Part shown: in pieces, positions 1 to 7,970 of the stretch
Layout of the letters: every line of letters begins with the position of its first letter
How positions within the stretch are numbered: position 1 is the stretch's first letter
From: DASRJG01 sp964647625
GTDB taxonomy: Bacteria; Acidobacteriota; Polarisedimenticolia; Polarisedimenticolales; DASRJG01
Direction of reading: 5' to 3'
Length of the DNA: 64,000 bases
NCBI GenBank assembly: GCA_964647625.1
Contig: CAZYHZ010000011.1
Location: 22,774-86,773 of the forward strand
Made by a program: the position numbers and the translations under genes
Notes under the pieces: model-generated
Database searches by the model: none
What the model saw: only the letters and a program-made list of their open reading frames with translations
Told to the model about the DNA's origin: nothing

Positions 1-555
1 CTGCTGCTCGGAGAGGGCGCGGGCGCGCTCTTCCTCGAGACCGAAGCCCACGCGCGGCGGCGCGGGGGCGAGCCGCTCGCGACGGTCGACGGGTTCGGCC
101 TCTCGTGCGATGCCCATCACATCACCGGACCGCGGCCCGACGGCTTCGGCGCCTCGTCCGCGATGCGCCGCGCGCTCGAGAGCGCCGGCCTGTCGCCGGG
201 GAGCATCGACTACCTCAACGCCCACGGAACCGGGACGCCGCTCAACGACAAGATGGAAAGCGCCGCGATCCGCAGCGTGTTCGGCGCCGGAGGCGGTCCT
301 CCCGTGTCGTCCATCAAGGCGCTGATCGGACACACGCTGGGCGCGGCCGGAGCGATCGAAGCGGTCGCCTGCGTCCTCGCGCTGCGTCACGGCGTCATCC
401 CTCCGACCTGGAACTTCGTCGAGCCCGATCCCGAGTGCGCGATCGACTGCGTGCCGAACGCGCCTCGGCCCGCGTCGCTCCGTCACGTGCTGTCGAACTC
501 GTACGCGTTCGGCGGCAACAACTCGAGCCTCGTGCTGTCGGCACGGGCCGCCTGA
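1..555 (+). CDS. beta-ketoacyl-ACP synthase (FabF type), C-terminal part
   Basis: The gene enters from the left edge, so only the last 184 residues are visible and the active-site Cys lies off the window. The visible half carries the other elements of an active condensing enzyme. These are the HGTG histidine motif (His75 of the fragment), the KALIGH motif with the conserved Lys and second His, and the C-terminal SYAFGGNN loop. In this family the enzyme condenses malonyl-ACP with an acyl-ACP by decarboxylative Claisen condensation. It ends 9 bp before a ketosynthase homologue lacking catalytic residues (565-1662). This pairing resembles the KS/chain-length-factor heterodimers of type II and aryl-polyene systems; the pairing is inferred. 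First gene seen of a coupled operon running to 8818. Confidence 0.92.
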   Translation: MLLGEGAGALFLETEAHARRRGGEPLATVDGFGLSCDAHHITGPRPDGFGASSAMRRALESAGLSPGSIDYLNAHGTGTPLNDKMESAAIRSVFGAGGGPPVSSIKALIGHTLGAAGAIEAVACVLALRHGVIPPTWNFVEPDPECAIDCVPNAPRPASLRHVLSNSYAFGGNNSSLVLSARAA

Positions 556-564
556 GGGTGTGAC

Positions 565-1662
565 GTGACCGGCGTGCACGCAGAGCCGTTCGTCATCTCC
601 GGCACCGGAATGGTCACCCGCGCGGGAGTGAGTGCGGCCGCGGTCATTGCCTCGATCGGTTCGGGCCGGTCCTTCGGCACCGCGCCGAGCGGCGGATTCC
701 ATGCCGCGCCGATCGACGACTTCGATCCGAAGGCGCACATCGTGCGCAAGGGAGCGAAGGACCTCTCGCGCACCTCCCAGCTCGCGTGCGCCGCCGCCGC
801 ACAGAACGCGGCGGAGCTTCTCGGCGTCCCTCCGGACGACGTCGGCGTCGTGCTGGGGTCCGCCTGGGGCGCCGTCTCCACCGTGATCGCGTTCGAGCGC
901 GAAGCCCACGTGCAGGGACCGCGCTTCGTCGATCCCATCCTGTTCACGGAAACGGTCAGCAACGTGCCCGCCGGCCAGGTGGCGATCCACTACGGATGGA
1001 CCGCGTTCAACGCGACCGTGTCGTCGGGCTCGGCCTCGGGCCTCGCCGCGATCCGGCAAGCGATCGAGCTCCTCGAGGACGGGCGCGGCGCCGTCGCGGT
1101 CGCGGGCGGCGCCGACGAGATGAACCTCGCGGTGCTCGGAGCCCTGTCGTCCACGGGGTCGCTCCCAGGCGGCGCGTACGGCGAAGCGGCGTGCTTCCTG
1201 ACGATCGAATCCGAGGACCACGCGCGCCGACGCGGCGCGCACCCGGCGGCCCGGTTCCTGGCATCCGGACATCGCTTCCGGTCGTCGATGGCGTCGCTGG
1301 TTCGCGAGGTCGTGGCGGCGGCCGGGGTCGCGCCCGATTCGGTCGATCTGATCGTGACGTCCGCAGCGGGAGGGAACGAGCCGCCCGGGGAAGAGAGCGC
1401 AGCCGTCGCCGAGGTCTTCGGGGATTCGCCGGTTCCCGTCGTCACACCGAAGACGTTGCTGGGCGAGACCTGGGGGGCCTCGGGCGCGATCGCCGTCGCG
1501 GTGGCGATCGAGGCGATGCGCGCGTCCGCCATGTCGGATTGGCCGCGGCGAGTGCCGAGATTCCGCCCGATGAGGACGGCGTTGATTCTCGATCGTTCCG
1601 ATTCCGGGCATCAGCTCGCGGCGGTCGTCGCCCTCGCCGAGGCGGACAGCCGTGCACGCTGA
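565..1662 (+). CDS. Catalytically degenerate ketosynthase homologue, chain-length-factor-like
   Basis: A 365-residue protein with the overall thiolase/KS layout: an ISGTGMVTRAG start, a nucleophile-elbow-like SGSASG segment near residue 155, and a KTLLGETWGASGA segment near residue 300. All three catalytic residues appear lost when I align it by eye to FabF. The Cys position in SGSASG is Ser, the HGTG histidine region reads TSAAGGNE, and the second His (usually GHTLG) is Glu in GETWG. Known partners of this kind are chain-length factors of type II PKS and the second KS of aryl-polyene clusters. It is shorter than a typical KS (about 410 residues). The start at 565 follows the upstream stop by 9 bp, and the 3' end overlaps the next gene by 11 bp. 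Confidence 0.82.
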   Translation: MTGVHAEPFVISGTGMVTRAGVSAAAVIASIGSGRSFGTAPSGGFHAAPIDDFDPKAHIVRKGAKDLSRTSQLACAAAAQNAAELLGVPPDDVGVVLGSAWGAVSTVIAFEREAHVQGPRFVDPILFTETVSNVPAGQVAIHYGWTAFNATVSSGSASGLAAIRQAIELLEDGRGAVAVAGGADEMNLAVLGALSSTGSLPGGAYGEAACFLTIESEDHARRRGAHPAARFLASGHRFRSSMASLVREVVAAAGVAPDSVDLIVTSAAGGNEPPGEESAAVAEVFGDSPVPVVTPKTLLGETWGASGAIAVAVAIEAMRASAMSDWPRRVPRFRPMRTALILDRSDSGHQLAAVVALAEADSRAR

Positions 1663-2077
1663 GCCGTATTCGATCCTTCCGTGGTCGTATCCGTTTCGGA
1701 TGGTCGATCGCGTCCTCCTGTGCGTGCCGCACGAGCGCGCGGTCGCGCTGAAGCAGGTCACGACGGGAGATCCCGCGCTCGCTGGCGACGGATCCCGTGA
1801 GCCGTGCTTCCCGTCCGCCCTCGTGCTCGAAGGGCTCAGCCAGACCGCCGCCTACCTGTTCCGGTCGACGTACGGTCCCGAGTCGTTGCGCGGCGCGCCG
1901 CTTCTCGGGTACCTCCGTGCGAGACTCCGCGGGGCCGTCCGCCCCGGGGACACGCTGGTGTTCACGGTGACCGCGGTCAAAATGACGAGCCGGCGCGGCG
2001 TGTTCCAGGCGAGGGCCGAGGTCTCAGGCCTCGTCGTCGCTTCGACCGAGCTCGCCTTCGGAGTGAGCGGATCATGA
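1652..2077 (+). CDS. FabZ/ApeP-like hotdog-fold 3-hydroxyacyl-ACP dehydratase homologue
   Basis: A 141-residue single hotdog domain. The N-terminus has the FabZ-like YPFRMVDRV strand. The central helix reads LVLEGLSQTAA, which matches FabZ LILEAMAQ and keeps its conserved Glu. In FabZ the catalytic His sits in the GHFPG loop just before this helix. Here the equivalent stretch reads AGDGSRE, so Asp replaces His in my alignment. The protein may be an altered dehydratase or only a structural or thioester-binding subunit. It starts inside the end of the degenerate KS gene and ends in an ATGA overlap with the ketoreductase gene, consistent with a reductive cycle of KS, KR and DH. Confidence 0.75.
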   Translation: MHAEPYSILPWSYPFRMVDRVLLCVPHERAVALKQVTTGDPALAGDGSREPCFPSALVLEGLSQTAAYLFRSTYGPESLRGAPLLGYLRARLRGAVRPGDTLVFTVTAVKMTSRRGVFQARAEVSGLVVASTELAFGVSGS

Positions 2078-2793
2078 GGCTGACGTACGCAGTCGGGGGA
2101 GCGCTCGTGACGGGAGGCTCCGGGGGCATCGGATCCGCCGTGGCGCGCCGCCTCGTCGACGGCGGCGTCCCCGTGGCGTCCACCTACCGGCAGCACGCGG
2201 GACGGGCACCGGCGGGCGTCGTCGAGCTTCCGTGGTCGTCGTCTTCCGCCGAGGCCGCGTCCGAGCTCGTCCGCGAGAGCGAGCGGGCCGTCGGGCCGAT
2301 CCGCCATCTCGTGGCGTGCACGGGGATCGCGCAGGGGGCCGCGTTCTACGGGCTCGACGAAAGGGAGTGGCTGGAGCTCGTGTCGGTCAACCTGACCGCG
2401 AACTTCGCCCTGTGCCGGGCGGTCGTCGCACCGATGATGAAGGCCGGATACGGCCGCATCGTGCTGGTCAGCTCGATCTCGGGCCGTCGCGGCATCGCCG
2501 GCCATTCGGTCTACGCCGCCACGAAGGCCGGGCTCGACGGATTCACCCGCGCGCTCGCGGTCGAGTGCGCGAGCTTCGGCGTGACCGTCAACGCCGTGGC
2601 GCCCGGCTTCATCGACACCCCGATGCTCGACGGGATGCCCGACGCGCGTCGAAAGTCCCTTGCCGCCGCGATCCCGATGGGACGCTTCGGAACGCCCGAG
2701 GAGGTGGCGTCTCTCGTCGCCTTCCTGCTGTCCGAGCAGTCCGGCTACGTCACCGGCCAGAGCTGGGCCGTCGACGGAGGACGATCGGCGTGA
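2074..2793 (+). CDS. 3-oxoacyl-ACP reductase, FabG-type SDR
   Basis: A 239-residue classical short-chain dehydrogenase/reductase. It has the TGGSGGIG cofactor loop near residue 15, NLTAN in the middle, the catalytic Ser in VSSISG, the YAATK catalytic Tyr/Lys motif, and the C-terminal VTGQSWAVDGG signature of FabG-like enzymes. The family reduces 3-oxoacyl-ACP to 3-hydroxyacyl-ACP with NADPH. The ATG at 2074 overlaps the upstream stop (ATGA), which fixes the start. The gene ends in a GTGA overlap with the next ketosynthase. Its position suggests it reduces chains made by the flanking condensing enzymes. Confidence 0.9.
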   Translation: MRLTYAVGGALVTGGSGGIGSAVARRLVDGGVPVASTYRQHAGRAPAGVVELPWSSSSAEAASELVRESERAVGPIRHLVACTGIAQGAAFYGLDEREWLELVSVNLTANFALCRAVVAPMMKAGYGRIVLVSSISGRRGIAGHSVYAATKAGLDGFTRALAVECASFGVTVNAVAPGFIDTPMLDGMPDARRKSLAAAIPMGRFGTPEEVASLVAFLLSEQSGYVTGQSWAVDGGRSA

Positions 2794-4088
2794 GCCGGCG
2801 GCGCGTCGCGGTCACGGGCATGGGTGTCGTCACCGGCTACGGCCGGGGCACGCGCGCGCTGTGGAGCGGCCTCCAATCGGGGGCGAGCGCGATCCGGCCG
2901 CATGTCGCGCGCATGGGGCGGAGCGCTTGGCTCACCCATCCGATGGCCGCGCTCCCTCCGGGCACGACTCTTTCCGCGGGACTTCCGAACCCCGCGTTCG
3001 TCGCCGAGAACCGTCTCGACGCCGATCCCGACCTGATGGCGATCGCCGATTGCGTGAAGCAGGCGCTCGAGGATTCGAAGCTCCGATATGACGCCGGCCG
3101 GAACGACGTCGGGCTCGTCGTCACGCACGAGAGCCCCGGCCTGGCGCCGCACGTCCAGAGCTTTTTCCGCTGGGGCGAGCTGGGCCGTGCGTGGCTGCGC
3201 TCGAAGGCCCGATTCAATCCGCCGGAGTTCCTCTACGAAGCGCAGAGCGACAGCGTCTATCGTCTTCATTCGTTTCTGTACGTCCACCACCTCTCGGCGG
3301 TGTTCGGGCTGCACGGGTTCACGCTGTACAACAACAACGCGTGCGCATCGGGCGCGTTCGCGCTGGCGGTCGCGGCCGACCGCATCCGCAGCGGCGACAC
3401 CCCGGCCGTCGTGGTCGCGGGAGGGGACATCCCGGAGGACGGCACGAAGTACCGCTGGTTCCGGGATCGAGGGCTGTACTCGCCGAGCGGTGCCTGCCGT
3501 CCGTTCGCGAAGTCGCGCGACGGCTTGGTCCTGGGGTCGGGCGCCGCGGCGATCGTCCTCGAGGATCTCGAGCGCGCGCGTGACGAAAGCCGGCCGGTTC
3601 ACGCCGAGTGGCTGGGCGCCGGCTTCAGCTCGGACGGGTGGAAGGTCACCGTTCCGGATGCCGAGGCGCGGCGGTACGCGCACGCGATCCAATCGGCGCT
3701 CGCCTCGGCCCGCGTGCGGCCGGAGGACGTCACGCTCATCGCCCCTCACGGTGTGGGCGCGCCGCTCCTCGATCGCTACGAGGCCGAATCGCTGGCGGAG
3801 GTGTTCGGGCGAAACGGAAACTGGCCCGCGCTGCTCCCGCTCAAGGGCGCGATCGGGCACACGCTCGGCGGGTGTGCCCTCGTCGAAACCATCGGGGCCA
3901 TTCTCTCTCTCTCCCACGGCAGCCTCCCCGCCGGCGGAGCGCTCCACGAGATCGACCCCGCGCTTCCTCTCGGCGCCGGCCGGCGCGAGATCGATCCGCG
4001 GGACTGGACCCTCTTGAAGTGCACCAACGGATTCGGCGGCCAGAACGGCGCTGTCGTGTTCCGGTCGCCCGAGGCGCAGGCCGCGTGA
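2790..4088 (+). CDS. beta-ketoacyl-ACP synthase with intact catalytic triad
   Basis: A 432-residue ketosynthase starting at a GTG that overlaps the fabG-like stop. The nucleophile Cys lies in NNACASGA (about residue 184), the first His in APHGVG (about 320), and the Lys and second His in PLKGAIGHTLGG (about 352-358). It therefore looks enzymatically competent, unlike the homologue at 565-1662. It has a long, atypical region around residues 90-165, rich in aromatic residues, between the N-terminal core and the nucleophile elbow, which may shape an unusual acyl pocket. With the partial KS at the left edge the operon encodes two active condensing enzymes plus one inactive homologue, the arrangement seen in aryl-polyene-type dissociated polyketide systems. 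Confidence 0.9.
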   Translation: MSRRRVAVTGMGVVTGYGRGTRALWSGLQSGASAIRPHVARMGRSAWLTHPMAALPPGTTLSAGLPNPAFVAENRLDADPDLMAIADCVKQALEDSKLRYDAGRNDVGLVVTHESPGLAPHVQSFFRWGELGRAWLRSKARFNPPEFLYEAQSDSVYRLHSFLYVHHLSAVFGLHGFTLYNNNACASGAFALAVAADRIRSGDTPAVVVAGGDIPEDGTKYRWFRDRGLYSPSGACRPFAKSRDGLVLGSGAAAIVLEDLERARDESRPVHAEWLGAGFSSDGWKVTVPDAEARRYAHAIQSALASARVRPEDVTLIAPHGVGAPLLDRYEAESLAEVFGRNGNWPALLPLKGAIGHTLGGCALVETIGAILSLSHGSLPAGGALHEIDPALPLGAGRREIDPRDWTLLKCTNGFGGQNGAVVFRSPEAQAA

Positions 4089-5068
4089 TGCGTCGAATCC
4101 TGCGCCCGCTCCTGCTGCCCCTGCTGCGCCGCGCCGACGACGAGGTCGAGGTGAAATCGCGTGCGTTCAGCATCGCGACCGAGCGGGGCCGGTTCCTCGT
4201 CGCATCCGTCGGCCGGTCGTTCCTCGGCGGCTACCACGCCATGCTGCGCGCTCGATCGCTCGACGACGTGCGCGAGGCGGGAGGGCGGGTGGCGGTCCAC
4301 TTTCAGCCGTTCTTCTTCGAAGGCGCGGCGATGGGCTATCTGCCGCGCGCTTACTACACGCCGTCCGTCGGACCCGAGACGGTCGAGCGGGATCTCCTCG
4401 CGATGGACCCGAGATTCCTTTATCTCTACTACGTCGGTCTCGGGTTCTGGCACGGGTTCCGTCATCCTCGGCGCCCGGAGGCGCTCGAGGGGCTCGCGCG
4501 CCACCTCGACCCCTTCTACGTCCCGCTGTGCTACGACGGATTCGGGTTCAAGCTGGCGTTCTTCGACTATCCGTCGCGGCCTTCCGCGCTGCGTGTCCTC
4601 GATCGCGCGCCCGCGAATCGACGCGCCGCGATCCATCAGGGATTCGGGCGGGCGCTCTTTTTCGTCTGCATGGACGACGAAGACCGGTTCTCGCGGATCA
4701 AGTCCGACGTGTCCCCGGAGCATCGCGCCGATCTCGAGTCGGGCCGGTCGCTCGCGGTCGCGTTCACCGGACTCGACGAGCCGCGCCGCATCTTCGATCA
4801 CCTTCATGCGGCGAAAGATCAGGCCGAGGCCGGGCTTCGCCTGCTCGGCGTGACGTGGGCGCTCACCGCCCGGCAGAGGAACGACGATCGCTACTTCGAG
4901 CGCTGCCTGGCCGGGCTCCCGGACGCGCAGGCGAGGTTTCTCCGCGGGCTTCCGAAGCTCTGCCTCGAGGCAGAGGGCGTATCGTCGGACTACCGGGAGT
5001 GGCGGGAGACGACTCAGGCGGCAGCGGTCGCGGCGCGCACGGCGTCCGAAGAGGTGCTTTGGACATGA
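4088..5068 (+). CDS. unbL: DUF1702 family protein (UnbL-like)
   Basis: A 326-residue soluble protein. Features that match my memory of DUF1702/UnbL are an N-terminal basic segment followed by FLGGYHAML, the HFQPFFFEGAAMGY motif near residue 80, an aromatic YLYYVGLGFWHGF segment near residue 115, and a PLCYDGFGFK segment. DUF1702 proteins are known almost only from enediyne polyketide clusters, where their biochemical role is undefined. The immediate downstream genes encode the two other proteins of the same cassette (UnbV and UnbU types), which strongly supports the call. The start could be GTG 4085 or ATG 4088; both overlap the KS stop. No catalytic motif could be assigned. Confidence 0.75.
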   Translation: MRRILRPLLLPLLRRADDEVEVKSRAFSIATERGRFLVASVGRSFLGGYHAMLRARSLDDVREAGGRVAVHFQPFFFEGAAMGYLPRAYYTPSVGPETVERDLLAMDPRFLYLYYVGLGFWHGFRHPRRPEALEGLARHLDPFYVPLCYDGFGFKLAFFDYPSRPSALRVLDRAPANRRAAIHQGFGRALFFVCMDDEDRFSRIKSDVSPEHRADLESGRSLAVAFTGLDEPRRIFDHLHAAKDQAEAGLRLLGVTWALTARQRNDDRYFERCLAGLPDAQARFLRGLPKLCLEAEGVSSDYREWRETTQAAAVAARTASEEVLWT

Positions 5069-6948
5069 GCGGTCTCTGGCGATTCGGGATCATGGCCGTG
5101 CTTCTGGCCGCAGGCTGGCTCGCTCTCCGGCCCGGTGGGGCGTCGTCCGTCGGGTCCGGCCTGTCGTTCGAGGAATGCGCCGATGCCGCGGGCCTGCACC
5201 ACGTCCACTCGATGTGCCACCTCTCGGACAAGCTCGGGAACATCATGCCGTGGCTGACGTCGGTCGGTGCGGCCGTGGCCGTCGCGGACGTCGATGGGGA
5301 CGGCTACGTCGACGTCTACGTCACGTCGAGCGGGCGGGGGGATTCGAACCATCTGTTCCGGAATCGCGGCGATGGGACGTTCGAGGACATCACCGCCGCG
5401 GCCGGCGTCGGCGTGGGAAACCCGGAAGGGGCTTCGATGGCCGCGGTGTTCGGCGACATCGACAACGACGGCGATCCGGATCTCTACGTCGTGATGTGGG
5501 GCGCGAAGAATCGACTCTTCGAGAACTTGGGAGGCGGGAAGTTTCGCGACATCACCGACGAATCCGGAACGGGATTCTGGGGGTACGGGAACGGCGCGAC
5601 GTTTCTCGACTATGACCGCGACGGCCGCCTCGACCTCTACGTCGGCAATTACTTTCCGGAATCGCTGCCCGACCCCGCGACGGGAAAGACGAAAAGGCTC
5701 GACCTGTGGGATCCGTTCACCACGCGCGTGATGCACGAATCGTTCACCCGCGCGCGAAACGGCGGGCGCAACGTGCTCTACCGGAATCTGGGCAACAACA
5801 AGTTCGAGGACGTCACCGAGCAGGCCGGGCTGTCCTACACCGGCTGGACTCTCGCCGTCGGCGCGGCGGACCTCGACAACGACGGCTGGCCCGACCTGTA
5901 CGCGGCCGACGATTTCGGTCCGGACGAGGTGTATTTCAACACGGGAGCGACTGAGAACCCGCCCCGCTTCCAGCCGTTCATCGGCCGGGAGGGGCATCCG
6001 GCGATCGGCGACGATTGGTGGAAGGGGATGAACGTCGACTTCGGCGACGTGGACGGCAACGGCTTTCTCGACATCTACGTCACGAACATCCTCGCCCCGC
6101 GCTACAAAACCGACGAAGGCAACATGCTGTGGCTGAACCTCGCCGATCCCTCCGCCCCGCACGGCCGCAAATTCGTCAACGTCGGAAAGAAAACGGGCAC
6201 GCACGACGGAGGCTGGGGCTGGGGCGCCAAGTTCGCCGACTTCAACAACGACGGCCTGCTCGACATCCTCGAGGCCAACGGGTTCGTGACGGGGCCGGAC
6301 CCGTCGAACACGTACTGGTACGACCTCCAGGAGATGGTCACGCAGCTCAAGAACGCGACCGCGGATGCCGCGGACTGGCCCGTGATGGGAGACCGGGACC
6401 TTTCGGGGTACGAGAGGAACCGGCTCTGGATCCAGCGCGAAAGCGTGCGGGGCGAGCTGCGCTTCGAGGAGGTCGCGGACGCCGCGGGCATCAAGGACCT
6501 CTACAACGGCCGCGGCGTCGCCGTGTTCGACGCCGACAACGACGGCGACCTCGACGTGTTCATCGCGAATCAGGGCAAGGTCGGCACGTTCTACCGGAAC
6601 CGGCTCTATGCGAAAGACCGGCGGGATCCGAGCCACTGGCTCGGCCTCGACCTGGTCGGCGATCCGAAGGACGCCGCGTCCTCCGGCGATCGCCGGTTTG
6701 CGTCGACCGCGGATGCGGTCGGCGCCCGGGCGAGCGTGGCGTGCGCGGGGGTGTCGCAGCGTCGTGACGTCCAGGGCGGCACCGGCTTCGCGTCCCAGAG
6801 CGACAGGCGGTTGTTCTTCGGGCTCGGCAACTGCGCCTCGCCGGATTCGATCGTCGTGACTTGGCCGAGCGGGCGCGTGCTGACGATCGACAAGGCCCGT
6901 GCCGGCTCGATGGTCGATCGCATGACGCGCGTTCAGGAGCAGCCTTGA
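5065..6948 (+). CDS. unbV: CRTAC1/ASPIC-UnbV family protein with FG-GAP repeats
   Basis: A 627-residue protein with an N-terminal hydrophobic export segment (residues about 5-30). It has several FG-GAP/VCBS calcium-loop repeats of DVDGDG and DIDNDGD type from about residue 70 to 500, forming a predicted integrin-like beta-propeller. The C-terminal domain, about residues 515-620, matches ASPIC/UnbV: DAVGARASV, a ..GGTGFASQ stretch, RLFFGLG and VTWPSGR. The family is exported and its function is unknown. In enediyne clusters it sits with UnbL and UnbU as here. The ATG overlaps the upstream stop (ATGA), and the TGA overlaps the TTG start of the next gene. Confidence 0.92.
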   Translation: MSGLWRFGIMAVLLAAGWLALRPGGASSVGSGLSFEECADAAGLHHVHSMCHLSDKLGNIMPWLTSVGAAVAVADVDGDGYVDVYVTSSGRGDSNHLFRNRGDGTFEDITAAAGVGVGNPEGASMAAVFGDIDNDGDPDLYVVMWGAKNRLFENLGGGKFRDITDESGTGFWGYGNGATFLDYDRDGRLDLYVGNYFPESLPDPATGKTKRLDLWDPFTTRVMHESFTRARNGGRNVLYRNLGNNKFEDVTEQAGLSYTGWTLAVGAADLDNDGWPDLYAADDFGPDEVYFNTGATENPPRFQPFIGREGHPAIGDDWWKGMNVDFGDVDGNGFLDIYVTNILAPRYKTDEGNMLWLNLADPSAPHGRKFVNVGKKTGTHDGGWGWGAKFADFNNDGLLDILEANGFVTGPDPSNTYWYDLQEMVTQLKNATADAADWPVMGDRDLSGYERNRLWIQRESVRGELRFEEVADAAGIKDLYNGRGVAVFDADNDGDLDVFIANQGKVGTFYRNRLYAKDRRDPSHWLGLDLVGDPKDAASSGDRRFASTADAVGARASVACAGVSQRRDVQGGTGFASQSDRRLFFGLGNCASPDSIVVTWPSGRVLTIDKARAGSMVDRMTRVQEQP

Positions 6949-7970
6949 CGGGACGGCTGATTCCGCTTGCGCTCGGCGCCGTCATGCTCGCGGCGGCATG
7001 CTCGAAGGTGATCGGGCTTCCCGAGGTGCCGCCTTCGGTGACCCGCATCGACGCGGGACTGGAGAGCCTCGCCACCTTCTCGGACGAGTCGCGCGCGATC
7101 GCACGTCCGCTCAGCTCCGCCGAGCGCAGCCGGTTCGCCTCGGCGCCGCCCTCGGATCCAGTCGATCGCATTCGCTACGCGGCCGATCTCATCGCGTCGG
7201 GGAACGACGCCGCCGGCGTGGTGCTCGGCTCCGGCGTGATTCTCGACCGGCCGTCGGATCTGGTCGTCGGCAACGCGTTCCGGATGCAGGTCTATCGGGC
7301 GAAGCGGGCGTTCCTGTCGTCGGCGCGCGCGCGGGGCGATCGCTCCGCGACGCTGCCTGGTTTTCTGAGCGACGAGCCGCTGTCGACGCTCCGGAAGGCG
7401 GCGGCCGTGACGCCCTCTCGGGAGATCTCGGTGCAGATCGCTTTGGCTCACGTCGATCGGATGTTCCTCGATCCCGCTCTCGAGATTCGCGCTCCCGCAT
7501 CGATCGACTCGGTGCACGAGCTGACCCGCGTGCTCGACCACGAGCCCTACTACGTCCCGGCGCTCGTCGGCCGCGGGCTCAATCATCTGAACCGGCCGCG
7601 AAAGCTTGTCTGGCCCGAGCATCCCGCCCCGCCCGAGGATGCGGCGAGCAAGGATCTCGCTCTCGCCGCCGCCGTGGGAGCCAAGGTCGGCGGCGCGTCG
7701 GACAGGGTCAAGGGTTTCCTGCTGCTGCTTCTGGGAGATGCGTACGCCCACGAAGGGCGGGCGGGCCTCGCGCGAAGCTGGTGGATGCTCGCGGGCGAGG
7801 CCACGGAAGATCGGACGGTGCACGAGGAGCTGGCGGAGCGCGCCACTTGGCCCGAGAAGGAGATGCCGGACCGGCTGGAGGCGCGCCTGGCCGCCCGGAT
7901 GGATGATGTCGAGGCCCCCGTATCGGACCTGTCGTTCCTGTGGGACGACGGAGCGCGAGGCCCGTGGTGA
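6945..7970 (+). CDS. TPR-like lipoprotein of the Unb operon
   Basis: A 341-residue protein starting at TTG 6945, which overlaps the upstream stop as TTGA. A longer in-frame ATG lies at 6861 inside the upstream gene. The TTG start leaves a clean lipoprotein signal: hydrophobic core, then LAAACS with Cys about residue 21. The rest is mostly alpha-helical. One stretch near the C-terminus (LLLLGDAYAHEGRAGLARSW) looks like a single tetratricopeptide helix pair. I do not recognise the family. The position between UnbV-type and UnbU-type genes, and the coupled start and stop, imply it works with them at the cell envelope; this is inference. Confidence 0.8.
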   Translation: MTGRLIPLALGAVMLAAACSKVIGLPEVPPSVTRIDAGLESLATFSDESRAIARPLSSAERSRFASAPPSDPVDRIRYAADLIASGNDAAGVVLGSGVILDRPSDLVVGNAFRMQVYRAKRAFLSSARARGDRSATLPGFLSDEPLSTLRKAAAVTPSREISVQIALAHVDRMFLDPALEIRAPASIDSVHELTRVLDHEPYYVPALVGRGLNHLNRPRKLVWPEHPAPPEDAASKDLALAAAVGAKVGGASDRVKGFLLLLLGDAYAHEGRAGLARSWWMLAGEATEDRTVHEELAERATWPEKEMPDRLEARLAARMDDVEAPVSDLSFLWDDGARGPW

